The translations under genes were made by a program, and so were the position numbers. A stretch of DNA of 58,693 bases from an uncultured bacterium (GTDB lineage: Bacteria > DUMJ01). The stretch lies in the NCBI GenBank assembly GCA_937958695.1, contig CALGNK010000019.1, positions 1 to 58,693 on the forward strand. Direction: 5' to 3'. The notes below the pieces were generated by a model. That model worked only from the letters and a program-made list of their open reading frames with translations. It was not told the origin of the DNA and did no database searches. Positions 8,495 to 16,532 of this stretch are shown here, piece after piece. How positions within the stretch are numbered: position 1 is the stretch's first letter; each line of letters starts with the position of its first letter.

Positions 8495-9155
8495 TGAAAG
8501 GCCGATTGTAGATTCTATAAAGTATACTTTATACAGAGAAGGATATGATGTAGTGGTATCTTACGATGGGGAGGATGCCTTAGAGAAGTTTAAGAAGGAG
8601 AATCCTGACCTTATCATATTGGATATAATGCTCCCAAAATTAAGTGGATTGGAGGTTTGCCGAATTATAAGGCGAACCTCCAATGTACCTATAATAATGC
8701 TTACCGCTAAAGGGGAAGATATGGATAGAGTTATAGGATTAGAGTTAGGAGCTGATGACTATGTTTCTAAACCCTTTAGTATGAGAGAGTTGGTCGCTAG
8801 GATAAAGGCAGTTTTGAGACGTGCAAAACTTCCAGTGACTTCAACAAAGATAAAAGAAAAATTAGAGTTTGATGATGTAGTTATAGATGTAGTAGGAAGA
8901 ATTGTTACTAAAAGAGGTAAACAGATAGATCTTTCACCAAAAGAGTTTGATTTATTAGTTGCTTTGGCAGAGAATGAAGGTCGTGTTATGAGTAGAGAAT
9001 ATCTTTTAACTAACGTTTGGGGGGAAGATTTTTATGGAGATGATAGAACCGTAGACGTCCACATAAGATGGCTTAGAGAGAAGCTTGAGGATGATCCTAG
9101 CAATCCCAAATATATTCAGACGGTAAGGGGGATAGGGTATATATTAAGATCTTGA
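8466..9155 (+). CDS. OmpR/PhoB-family response regulator
   Basis: A 229-aa two-domain regulator. The receiver domain (1-118) has acidic D9/D10, the phospho-acceptor D53 in LIILDIMLP, and the switch Lys in DDYVSKPFS. A winged-helix Trans_reg_C domain follows (about 130-228), including NEGRVMSREYLL and DVHIRWLREKL. The start is a GTG inside the 3' end of the fmdB-like gene. The stop overlaps the TTG start of the kinase gene by 4 bp (TTGA). It most resembles PhoP/WalR-type regulators. The signal is not predictable. Confidence 0.93.
   Translation: MAEKILIVDDERPIVDSIKYTLYREGYDVVVSYDGEDALEKFKKENPDLIILDIMLPKLSGLEVCRIIRRTSNVPIIMLTAKGEDMDRVIGLELGADDYVSKPFSMRELVARIKAVLRRAKLPVTSTKIKEKLEFDDVVIDVVGRIVTKRGKQIDLSPKEFDLLVALAENEGRVMSREYLLTNVWGEDFYGDDRTVDVHIRWLREKLEDDPSNPKYIQTVRGIGYILRS
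8649..8683 (+). other. Strong intragenic RNA hairpin in the response regulator gene
   Basis: TTGGAGGTTTGCC (8649-8661) faces GGCGAACCTCCAA (8671-8683) across a 9-base loop. This is a 13-bp stem with a single T/G wobble. It lies within codons for the receiver-domain region just after the phospho-acceptor and hides an SD-like GGAGG. Seen directly; any function is speculative. Confidence 0.6.
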
Positions 9156-10471
9156 GGAATTTATTAGTTAATTTTATATTACCAGCTTTAATACTCTATA
9201 TTGCTTTCTATTTAATAATATTATCCTGTTTACCATACAGATATCTTATAGGGGGAGTTATTCTTATATTTACTGTAAGTTCGTATTATTTTCTTTTCCG
9301 AAAGATTAAGACAATCTTAGACAGGATACTTCTTAACCTTAAAGGGCTACCTCTTTCCGGTAATATCTCTACCATAGGGATTCTAGAGTTAGACGAGAGT
9401 ATAAAAGAAATAAACGACTACATAAACAGATTTAAGGAGGAGAATAAGCTCTATTCAAGGTTATTTCAGAGTACACAAGAAGGGGTTATAGTGGTAAATA
9501 AGAATAAAGAGGTCTTAAGAATGAATCCTACTGCTCTAAGATTACTAAATATAGATTCCTCTCAGAGTTTAGAAGGACGTCAGCTTATAGAGGTCATATG
9601 GAACTACACACTAGATGAGATGACAGGAAAGGTTATAGAAACGGGAGATGTCTTTTCTAGAGAGATCTCATTCGATCATCTTAATAATCGCATATTAGAT
9701 GTAACAGTATCTCCTTTATTCAATGAGAAGGGCGAGATAAGAGGAGCTATTATAGTTTTTGCTGATATAACAGAAAAGAAGAAGTTGGAGAAAATTCGTC
9801 AAGACTTTATAAGTAACGTTTCCCATGAGCTCAAAACTCCGCTTACCTCTATTAAGGCTATGGTGGAAGTCTTACTAGAAGGTGGAGCAGATGATAGTAA
9901 GCTTAGAAAAGATTTTTTGGAAAATATAAATCAAGAGGTAGACCGTTTATCTAGGTTGGTGAATGATCTTCTCTTACTTTCCAGATTAGAATCAGATAAA
10001 GCTTTCCTAAATCCAGTTCCAACAGATTTTGTGTCTCTAGTAACTAGAACTGTATCTAGATTTCAGCCTAGGGCTATGAAAGAGGGTCTTACCTTAACTC
10101 TCGATATAAAGGGGGAAATCCCTCCAATAAAGGTTGATGTAAACTATATAGACCAGGTTATAAGTAACCTTATTGATAATGCTATTAAATATACCCCCTC
10201 AGGTGGAAAGATAGACGTGTTAGTTGAGGACCTTGGAAAAGAGGTAAAGGTTTCTGTAAAAGATACTGGCATAGGAATCTCTAAGGAGGACCTACCTAGA
10301 GTATTTGAGAGATTCTATAGGGGAGATAAATCTAGAAATTTAAGCTTGGGCGGGGTAGGACTTGGTTTGTCAATAGTAAGGCATATAGTTGAGGCGCATG
10401 GAGGTAAGGTTGGGGTGGAGAGCAGTCTTGGGAAAGGAAGTACATTCTATTTTATACTCCCAAAAGGATAG
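9152..10471 (+). CDS. PAS-containing sensor histidine kinase (PhoR/WalK-like)
   Basis: A 439-aa membrane kinase that partners with the preceding regulator. Two N-terminal hydrophobic segments (about 7-27 and 31-49) have almost no extracytoplasmic loop, so the signal is likely sensed in the membrane or through the PAS domain (about 103-210, EGVIVVNKNKEVLRMN). The HisKA box FISNVSHELKTPLTS carries phospho-His H225. HATPase_c motifs follow: NLIDNAIKYTP (N box), DTGIGIS (G1) and GVGLGLSIV (G2). The start codon is TTG and overlaps the regulator stop. The 3' end overlaps the convergent rdgB gene by 20 bp. Confidence 0.93.
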   Translation: MRNLLVNFILPALILYIAFYLIILSCLPYRYLIGGVILIFTVSSYYFLFRKIKTILDRILLNLKGLPLSGNISTIGILELDESIKEINDYINRFKEENKLYSRLFQSTQEGVIVVNKNKEVLRMNPTALRLLNIDSSQSLEGRQLIEVIWNYTLDEMTGKVIETGDVFSREISFDHLNNRILDVTVSPLFNEKGEIRGAIIVFADITEKKKLEKIRQDFISNVSHELKTPLTSIKAMVEVLLEGGADDSKLRKDFLENINQEVDRLSRLVNDLLLLSRLESDKAFLNPVPTDFVSLVTRTVSRFQPRAMKEGLTLTLDIKGEIPPIKVDVNYIDQVISNLIDNAIKYTPSGGKIDVLVEDLGKEVKVSVKDTGIGISKEDLPRVFERFYRGDKSRNLSLGGVGLGLSIVRHIVEAHGGKVGVESSLGKGSTFYFILPKG

Positions 10472-11030
10472 CTGAAAATAGTTTTCTTAAAGCCTTTCCT
10501 CTATGACTTACCTGATCTTTTTCTTCCGAAGAAGCCTCTCCAAATGTTTTCCCAATTTCTGGATAGTAAAATATAGGGTCATACCCAAAACCACTTTTCC
10601 CTCTAAGTTCTTTTATTATGTATCCCTCACAGGTCTCTTGAGTTACATGTATTATATCTTTTTCATCAATAAGACATACTGCGCATACAAACCTAGCCTT
10701 AAACTTTTCCTCTTGCATATCTTTTATCTGGGTAAGTAGTCTTTCAATATTACTCTTATAGTTTCCATCTTCGGAGAATCTAGCGGAAAATATCCCAGGT
10801 GCCTTACCTAGCACATCTACCTCTAGTCCTGAGTCATCAGATAGAACTGGAACCCTAAACTCCTTATAATAAGCCCTAGCTTTTAGAATGGCGTTCTCTA
10901 TAAAGTCTCTACCTGTTTCTGTTACCTTTATACTATAAGGTGCGGGGTTTATATCCACATCAAAATCTTTTAGTATTCTATTGAATTCTCTTACTTTATC
11001 TATGTTTGAAGTCGCTAATATTATCCTCAT
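10452..11030 (-). CDS. rdgB: XTP/dITP pyrophosphatase (RdgB/HAM1 family)
   Basis: A 192-aa house-cleaning nucleotidase that removes non-canonical purine nucleotides (XTP, dITP). Signatures are ILATSNIDKVREF at the N-terminus, LSDDSGLEVDVLGKAPGIFSARF in the middle, GFGYDPIFYYPE and SHRGKALRKL at the C-terminus. The length matches the family. The start overlaps the stop of the GNAT gene by 4 bp (ATGA), so the two are co-translated. Confidence 0.95.
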   Translation of the reverse strand: MRIILATSNIDKVREFNRILKDFDVDINPAPYSIKVTETGRDFIENAILKARAYYKEFRVPVLSDDSGLEVDVLGKAPGIFSARFSEDGNYKSNIERLLTQIKDMQEEKFKARFVCAVCLIDEKDIIHVTQETCEGYIIKELRGKSGFGYDPIFYYPEIGKTFGEASSEEKDQVSHRGKALRKLFSAILLGV

Positions 11031-12139
11031 GTATAATTCAACCCGTAATCTACAAGTGGCATTGGGAATAAAGCCTTTAGGGCTCTGTTTATTTGGAGTT
11101 CTTTAGGTATTTCTATTTTCCTTTCAATAGAACCAAATAGAAGGATAGGTAGGTCGTTCTCTTCTATCCGAACTGTTTCATTTTTAAACCTTAGTGTAAT
11201 TGGAGGATTAAATTCTATACCAAAATCGCAATATTCCTCTCCTAACATCCTTCTAAAGTAGTCATCCATCTTTTTTATAAGACCTTTTGGATTTATTACC
11301 TTTATTGTACCTTCAAAGCCTCTATCCTCACCCTTGATACCTAATTTCTCTAAGGTGTATTTTATTTCTATATCAGAATTAAGTGTATCTAGAAGAATAG
11401 AATCTCTGTTATACATTTCTAAGATTGTATATAGCGCATCTAATATAGCAGACCTTGAGCCTCCGATCTCTTTTATATGTAGTATTTCTTCCTGTTTTTT
11501 AGGTAGTTGTAGGGCTACATAGCCTAGAGGGATATCATTACTTTCTATAATTAGTACCTCTCCAGGTCTATTGACTACCGTCTCACATCTAAGTAAGATT
11601 TTTAGCTCTTCATATGACCTTATGAATCTTACTGACTCTAACTCCATAATTCTTAAGAGCTTAGGTATATCTCTTTCATTAGCTTTTCTTACCTTTAAAT
11701 TGCTCTTCAAAAGTTTTGCCTTATCTATATGATAGGTCTTATAGAGACCAACGTTTATAGCTCCAAGCCTTCTATATAACCCTCTGCTACCAGATATGAG
11801 CATTATATCTACACCTTCTTGAAGACTCTTTAATATGCTATCCTGCATAAGTAAAGTGGCAAACCCTCTACCTCTATAATCCGGGTCTGTTGCTACTGAT
11901 CCAATCATACAAGCTTTTATTCTGGTTCCAAGTAACATTACGTCCGAAAACAACATCCCTACAAGGGAGACTATTTTATTGTCTTCTTTTATAATTCTTA
12001 GATTCTCACTGTTTTTCTCTGAAAATAATAGTGGATATTCTCTACCCATGTCCCCCTCAAGATTACCTCTGAAGATTTTATTCGATAATCTTATTATCTC
12101 TTCTAATTCCTCTACTCTTGCACCCCTAGGTCCTTCCAT
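11027..12139 (-). CDS. GNAT-family N-acetyltransferase with extended C-terminal region
   Basis: A 370-aa protein whose N-terminal 150 residues form a GNAT domain (IGSVATDPDYRGRGFATLLM carries the acetyl-CoA loop R-x-x-G-x-A). A second GNAT-like half and a C-terminal region resembling the sterol carrier-like domain of Eis-type acetyltransferases (RRMLGEEYCDFGIEF onward) follow. The acceptor is unknown. It is the middle gene of an adh-gnat-rdgB run, with a 9-base gap to the alcohol dehydrogenase gene. Confidence 0.82.
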   Translation of the reverse strand: MEGPRGARVEELEEIIRLSNKIFRGNLEGDMGREYPLLFSEKNSENLRIIKEDNKIVSLVGMLFSDVMLLGTRIKACMIGSVATDPDYRGRGFATLLMQDSILKSLQEGVDIMLISGSRGLYRRLGAINVGLYKTYHIDKAKLLKSNLKVRKANERDIPKLLRIMELESVRFIRSYEELKILLRCETVVNRPGEVLIIESNDIPLGYVALQLPKKQEEILHIKEIGGSRSAILDALYTILEMYNRDSILLDTLNSDIEIKYTLEKLGIKGEDRGFEGTIKVINPKGLIKKMDDYFRRMLGEEYCDFGIEFNPPITLRFKNETVRIEENDLPILLFGSIERKIEIPKELQINRALKALFPMPLVDYGLNYT

Positions 12140-12148
12140 ATCCTTCCC

Positions 12149-13186
12149 CTAATCTATTGGTTTTAGTAGAACCTTAAGCCCTTCTCTATTTTCAACTAGC
12201 TCAAACCCCTTCTGCCATTGATCTAGAGTGAGTTCATGTGTTATAAGTTTCTCTAACTCTATGATCTTTTTATCCATAAGTATAAGACATTTCTCCCATA
12301 CGTCCCAGTTATGACTAAATGTAAAGTTAACTGTAACCGCTTTTGAGATCAATGGATCAAGAGAGAATCCTAAAGGACTTGGCCCCCATCCTATCTTATT
12401 TATCTGACCTGCCGGTCTTACTAAATCTATTGCCAACTTGAATGTTTCGGTCACCCCTGCACAATCTACTACTATATCTGCTCCGTAACCATCCCTTGCT
12501 TCTAGTATATACCTTTTAGCCTCTTCAGAATCCATAAATACTTCAGTGGCTCCAAACTCTTTAGCTATTTTTAGACGTTTCTCATCCTCTGGCGTCCCTA
12601 TAACTACTATATCACTAGCCCCCATAATACTTGCAACCTTGGCGGATAGTATGCCTATAGGTCCAGGCCCTATAACTGCCACAAGGTCTCCTGGCTTTAT
12701 GTTCGAATGTTTTACTAAAGAGCTATAAGCTACGCAGAAAGGTTCTGTTAGCGCTGCCTCTCTAAGACTTACGTTTTTAGGTAATCTATGTAATATTCGA
12801 GTAGGAACTCTTACATATTTAGTAAAGGCACCATCAACATGGAACCCGTAACCTTTTCTCTCCCTGCATATGTGATAGTTATTCGTTCTGCATAGTATGC
12901 ATTTCCCACAATAGTCAGCGTGTGTCTCTGCGGTAACCCTTTCTCCTACTTTGAACTCCTTTACCTCCTTTCCAACCTCTTCTATAACTCCTGAAAACTC
13001 ATGGCCTAAGATAACAGGCACATTAATCGTATAGTTAACCCTATTATGGTGTACATGGGGGTCACTACCACATATACCTGCATACTCTACTTTAACAAGA
13101 ACATCATTTGGTCCAATCTGTGGGGTGGAGACATCTCTTAACTCCGTTGCTCCATCTTTAAATTCATACTTTACCAGTGCTTTCAA
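12149..13186 (-). CDS. Zinc-dependent alcohol/polyol dehydrogenase (MDR family)
   Basis: A 345-aa medium-chain dehydrogenase. Catalytic zinc ligands lie in GICGSDPHVHH and GHEFSG (GHE motif). Four structural zinc cysteines are in CGKCILCRTNNYHIC, and the NAD-binding loop is VIGPGPIGILSAKVA. The sequence is closest to sorbitol, threonine or galactitol dehydrogenases. I place the start at a TTG at 13186, because the upstream in-frame GTG at 13195 is inside the GGAGGTGA Shine-Dalgarno sequence. It is divergent from the fucosidase, so fucose or polyol metabolism is a reasonable guess. Confidence 0.87.
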   Translation of the reverse strand: MKALVKYEFKDGATELRDVSTPQIGPNDVLVKVEYAGICGSDPHVHHNRVNYTINVPVILGHEFSGVIEEVGKEVKEFKVGERVTAETHADYCGKCILCRTNNYHICRERKGYGFHVDGAFTKYVRVPTRILHRLPKNVSLREAALTEPFCVAYSSLVKHSNIKPGDLVAVIGPGPIGILSAKVASIMGASDIVVIGTPEDEKRLKIAKEFGATEVFMDSEEAKRYILEARDGYGADIVVDCAGVTETFKLAIDLVRPAGQINKIGWGPSPLGFSLDPLISKAVTVNFTFSHNWDVWEKCLILMDKKIIELEKLITHELTLDQWQKGFELVENREGLKVLLKPID

Positions 13187-13300
13187 ACTTATCACCTCCA
13201 GTATAAGCTCAATGAATAATTATCCTAATTATACCATATTCTCTTATTCCTTTATGGTTGTAAAGATAATATAGACTTTTTAGAAAGATTGTAGTATATT

Positions 13301-13312
13301 GTTATCGATAAC
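13301..13312. promoter_or_regulatory. Perfect 12-bp palindrome upstream of the fucosidase (LacI-type operator candidate)
   Basis: GTTATCGATAAC is a perfect palindrome with a central CG, the usual form of LacI/GalR-family operators. It lies 22 bases upstream of the GH29 ATG and just downstream of a possible -10 (TAGTAT, 13292-13297), a position suited to repression. No LacI-type regulator is in this window, and I found no second copy. Confidence 0.5.
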
Positions 13313-13334
13313 TACTTTGTAAAGGAGGGAAAGT

Positions 13335-14726
13335 ATGGAAGGACCATTTAAGCCTACCTGGGAATCTTTAGAGAATTATCAAGTTCCTCAGTGGTATCTT
13401 GATGCAAAGTTTGGAATCTTTATACACTGGGGGGTATATTCAGTTCCAGCCTTTGGAAATGAATGGTATCCGAGGAATATGTATAGACAAGGGAGTCGAG
13501 AGTTTGAGTATCATATAAAAACTTATGGGCATCAGAAAGAGTTTGGTTATAAAGACTTTATCCCAGTGTTTACTGCTGAGAAATTTGACCCAGATAAATG
13601 GGCAGACTTATTTTTGAAATCAGGTGCAAAGTTTGTAGTTCCAGTTGCCGAACATCACGACGGATTTGCTATGTATGATTGTAGTTATACAAAGTGGAAT
13701 TCAGTTAAGATGGGTCCTAAGAGAGATATCATAGGAGAACTGGCTAATGCTATACGTAAAAGGTATCTCGTTTTTGGCGTCTCTTACCATAGGGCAGAGC
13801 ATTGGTGGTTTTTCCATGAAGGTATGAAGTTTGATTCTGATGTAAGAGATCCAAGATTTACAGACTTTTATGGACCTGCTCAACCAGAAACTACACAGCC
13901 AAACGAGGAGTTTTTAGAAGACTGGTTAAATAGATTATTTGAGCTTGTGGATAAATATCATCCTCAGATAGTCTGGTTTGATTGGTGGATAGAACAGCCT
14001 GCATTTGAGCCTTATCTGAGGAGATTTGCTGCCTATTATTACAACAGGGGTTTTCAATGGAATAGAGGAGTTGCCATAAATTATAAAAATCAGGCATTTC
14101 CAAGAAAGGCAGCAGTATTTGATGTTGAACGTGGGCAACTAGGTGATATAGATCCGTATTTCTGGCAGACAGATACGTCTGTATCTAAGAACTCCTGGGG
14201 ATATATAAAAGACCATGACTACAAGACTTCAGAATGGATTATCTGCGACTTAGTAGATATAGTAAGCAAAAATGGAGCCCTCTTATTAAACATTGGTCCA
14301 AAACCTGATGGCACTATTCCAGAGCCTGAAGAGAAGATTTTACTTGAGATAGGGCAGTGGCTCTTAGTTAATGGTGAGGCTATATATGGGACAAGACCGT
14401 GGAAGGTATATGGAGAAGGACCGACAAAGGTTATTCATGGTTCTTTTGCCGACACAAAGAGGAGTGAGTTTACAGGGCGAGATATAAGATTCACTACAAA
14501 AGGAGATGTTCTATACGCTGTAGTTCTGGGTAAACCTGAGAGGGATGAGATATTAATACAATCTCTAAGTTCAAATCTAAAGCTATTTAATAAAGATATA
14601 AGTGATGTGAAAATATTAGGTGTAAATGAGAAGATAACCTGGGTTAGAAGTGAAGAGGGATTAAAGGTAAAGCTTCCTGAACATTTAGATACAAGGTTTC
14701 CTTTTACACTAAAGATTATTACGTAA
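13335..14726 (+). CDS. GH29 alpha-L-fucosidase
   Basis: A 463-aa enzyme releasing terminal alpha-L-fucose from glycans. Hallmarks are KFGIFIHWGVYSVPAFGNEW near residues 28-47, the VAEHHDGFAMYD loop, and the nucleophile Asp in IVWFDWWIE at about 215. A C-terminal beta-sandwich begins near residue 350. There is no signal peptide, so it is probably intracellular. A strong AAAGGAGGGAAAG precedes the ATG. It is monocistronic and is followed by the MITE-like palindrome. Confidence 0.94.
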   Translation: MEGPFKPTWESLENYQVPQWYLDAKFGIFIHWGVYSVPAFGNEWYPRNMYRQGSREFEYHIKTYGHQKEFGYKDFIPVFTAEKFDPDKWADLFLKSGAKFVVPVAEHHDGFAMYDCSYTKWNSVKMGPKRDIIGELANAIRKRYLVFGVSYHRAEHWWFFHEGMKFDSDVRDPRFTDFYGPAQPETTQPNEEFLEDWLNRLFELVDKYHPQIVWFDWWIEQPAFEPYLRRFAAYYYNRGFQWNRGVAINYKNQAFPRKAAVFDVERGQLGDIDPYFWQTDTSVSKNSWGYIKDHDYKTSEWIICDLVDIVSKNGALLLNIGPKPDGTIPEPEEKILLEIGQWLLVNGEAIYGTRPWKVYGEGPTKVIHGSFADTKRSEFTGRDIRFTTKGDVLYAVVLGKPERDEILIQSLSSNLKLFNKDISDVKILGVNEKITWVRSEEGLKVKLPEHLDTRFPFTLKIIT

Positions 14727-14738
14727 TGATAGAAAAAC

Positions 14739-14838
14739 TAGTACCGGAAGTACCAGAAGAACCATCTTTTTAGAACAATTTTTCCGGCCTATATAGAAAT
14801 TGTTTGAAATACGTGGTTCTCCTGGTACCGTGGTACTA
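14739..14838. mobile_element. MITE-like 100-bp imperfect palindrome with TA ends
   Basis: The left arm (14739-14764) begins TAGTACCGGAAGTACC, and the right arm (14814-14838) ends GGTACCGTGGTACTA. Aligned as inverted repeats, the two 25-26-base arms match at about 21 positions. Inside them AACAATTT and AAATTGTT form a further inverted pair, so almost the whole 100 bp can fold into one hairpin. Both ends are TA, the duplication produced by IS630/Tc1-type transposases. No coding frame is present. It could instead be a large terminator or REP-like structure for the fucosidase gene. The remaining spacer (14839-14930) shows nothing else clear. Confidence 0.55.
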
Positions 14839-14930
14839 TGTAAGGTGATTGATAGATAAGTAGAATGAGTACAGGTCAGTATGCTGGGATATTGATTTTG
14901 CAGAAAAATTTGGTATACTATTTATAGGTT

Positions 14931-15008
14931 CGGGGCGTGGCGCAACTTGGCTAGCGCGCTTGGTTTGGGACCAAGAGGTTGAAGGTTCAAATCCTTTCGC
15001 CCCGACCA
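14931..15008 (+). tRNA. tRNA-Pro (UGG)
   Basis: The acceptor stem CGGGGCG/CGCCCCG, a D-arm, the anticodon stem CTTGG/CCAAG with loop TTTGGGA (anticodon TGG), a T-arm with TTCAAAT loop and encoded CCA (15006-15008) are all visible. It is first of four clustered tRNAs. Confidence 0.96.
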
Positions 15009-15010
15009 AT

Positions 15011-15087
15011 GCGCCCATAGCTCAGGTGGATAGAGCAACAGACTTCTAATCTGTGGGTCGCGGGTTCGAGTCCTGCTGGGCGCGCCA
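15011..15087 (+). tRNA. tRNA-Arg (UCU)
   Basis: The acceptor GCGCCCA pairs with TGGGCGC. The anticodon stem ACAGA/TCTGT holds loop CTTCTAA (anticodon TCT). The T-loop is TTCGAGT and CCA is encoded at 15085-15087. It reads AGA/AGG codons, which are heavily used in this window. Confidence 0.96.
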
Positions 15088-15089
15088 TT

Positions 15090-15167
15090 GGTGAATGTAG
15101 CTCAATTGGTTAGAGCGCTGGACTGTGGATCCAGATGTTGGGGGTTCGAGTCCCCTCATTCACCCCA
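15090..15167 (+). tRNA. tRNA-His (GUG)
   Basis: The acceptor GTGAATG pairs with CATTCAC. The extra 5' G at 15090 opposes discriminator C15164, the diagnostic G-1:C73 pair of tRNA-His. Loop CTGTGGA gives anticodon GTG, and CCA is encoded at 15165-15167. Confidence 0.96.
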
Positions 15168-15174
15168 TTTTATT

Positions 15175-15251
15175 GCGCCTGTAGCTCAATTGGATAGAGC
15201 AGCGGACTTCGGATCCGCTTGTTGGGGGTTCGAGTCCTCTCAGGCGCGCCA
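15175..15251 (+). tRNA. tRNA-Arg (UCG)
   Basis: The acceptor GCGCCTG pairs with CAGGCGC. The anticodon stem GCGGA/TCCGC holds loop CTTCGGA (anticodon TCG). The T-loop is TTCGAGT and CCA is encoded at 15249-15251. A second arginine isoacceptor in the cluster. Confidence 0.95.
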
Positions 15252-15344
15252 TCTGAAGTTTATTGGTTATAATTATATATTCTGTACACTTTCTCTTTAA
15301 CCCATAAATCAAGGTTTTAGATTTCAGGATATAAACTCTAGGGA

Positions 15345-15363
15345 TTAAATCCTATGCTATAAT
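15345..15363 (+). promoter_or_regulatory. Extended -10 promoter with small inverted repeat
   Basis: TGCTATAAT gives an extended -10 (TATAAT at 15358-15363). GGATTAAATCC, just upstream, is a short inverted repeat that could be an operator. The -35 is weak. It would drive the Fe-alcohol dehydrogenase run starting at 15427. The rest of 15252-15426 shows nothing recognisable. Confidence 0.4.
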
Positions 15364-15426
15364 AATTTCAAACCATTAATATATTTATGACCTATTTTGT
15401 AAAATTAAGCTTTAGGAGGAATAAAC

Positions 15427-16527
15427 ATGAGATATTTGGAGCTACCTCAAGTTATTATGTATGGAATTGATAGCATCGATTCCTTAGGTGAGGAAGTTAA
15501 AAAGATAGGTTCAAGACCTCTTATCGTTTGTGGTAAGACTTCTGCTAAAAAGAGCGGAGCTTTAGATAGAGCTATAAGCTCTCTTAAGAGGCAAGGTTTA
15601 GCTCCAGAGATTTTTGGAGAGGTTAATCCTGAGCCAGAGGTAGGAGATGTTGAAAGAGGAACCGAATTTGCTAAGTCTTTTGGGGCAGATGTTATAATAG
15701 GGATCGGTGGTGGAAGTTCTATGGATGTAGCTAAAGGGATAGCGGTCTGCTTAAAAACTGGGAAATCTATTACAACATTAAAAGGGGAAGAGATAAGAGA
15801 ATCTTTACCAGTAGTAAATATTCCTACTACTGCTGGGACTGGTAGCGAAGTAACCCGGTTTGCTGTCTTTACAGACCCAACGGTAAAGGAAAAATTTGTA
15901 GTAAAAGGACCAGGTATAGTTCCCAAAGTGGCTATAATTGATCCCTCTTTAACGTATTCTATGCCTCCTAGTGTAGCTGCAAGTAGTGGTATAGATGCCC
16001 TTTCCCACGCTGTAGAATCTTTTATGTCCAACAGGTCTACACTTACTACCGATATGTTGGCATTATCTGCGATAGATTTTATAAATAGATATCTAGAAGA
16101 ATCTGTTAATACAGGTAGCCCTTCTGCGAGAGAAAAGGTCTCTTATGCCTCTTTCTGGGCTGGTATGTCTTTTAATAATTCTTCTGTAGTTTTGGTCCAT
16201 GCCATGTCAAGACCTTTAGGTGCCTTCTTCCATATTCCTCATGGAGTGTCTAACGGGATATTGCTACCACATGTGGTTAGATTTAATGCTCCAAATATTG
16301 GAGATAAATTAGATGCGTTGAAAAAGGTTTTTGGTAAGGACCCTTGGGATAGGATATCAGAACTTCTTGAAAGGGTAAGTCTTCCCACTAGGATATCTCA
16401 GTTCGTTAAAGAAGATATAGACTTTTCTCCTCTAGTAGAACAGGTTCTTAACAATGCTAGTACCTTTAATAATCCTAGACCAGTAAGTAGAGAGGATGTA
16501 TTTAGACTTTATAAAGAAGCTCTTTAA
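15427..16527 (+). CDS. Iron-containing alcohol dehydrogenase
   Basis: A 366-aa group III alcohol dehydrogenase (Fe-ADH family, butanol dehydrogenase-like). It shows the nucleotide-binding GIGGGSSMDVAKGIA, the PTTAGTGSEVTRFAV loop and the metal-binding GIDALSHAVESF and HIPHGVSNGILLP histidines. It probably reduces aldehydes to alcohols in fermentation. TAGGAGGA lies 7 bases before the ATG. It opens a long run of closely spaced genes (5-base gap to csaB). Confidence 0.92.
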   Translation: MRYLELPQVIMYGIDSIDSLGEEVKKIGSRPLIVCGKTSAKKSGALDRAISSLKRQGLAPEIFGEVNPEPEVGDVERGTEFAKSFGADVIIGIGGGSSMDVAKGIAVCLKTGKSITTLKGEEIRESLPVVNIPTTAGTGSEVTRFAVFTDPTVKEKFVVKGPGIVPKVAIIDPSLTYSMPPSVAASSGIDALSHAVESFMSNRSTLTTDMLALSAIDFINRYLEESVNTGSPSAREKVSYASFWAGMSFNNSSVVLVHAMSRPLGAFFHIPHGVSNGILLPHVVRFNAPNIGDKLDALKKVFGKDPWDRISELLERVSLPTRISQFVKEDIDFSPLVEQVLNNASTFNNPRPVSREDVFRLYKEAL

Positions 16528-16532
16528 TTATT

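Noticed and set aside
15088-15300. A 70-aa open frame across the tRNA-His and tRNA-Arg genes (and a similar minus-strand frame at 14836-15018).
   Set aside because: These are translations of tRNA sequence and the spacer. Similar peptides are a known artefact of tRNA clusters.
15447-16031. A long minus-strand open frame (194 aa) inside the Fe-alcohol dehydrogenase gene.
   Set aside because: It is fully antisense to a well-supported gene and has no ribosome-binding site or recognisable family.
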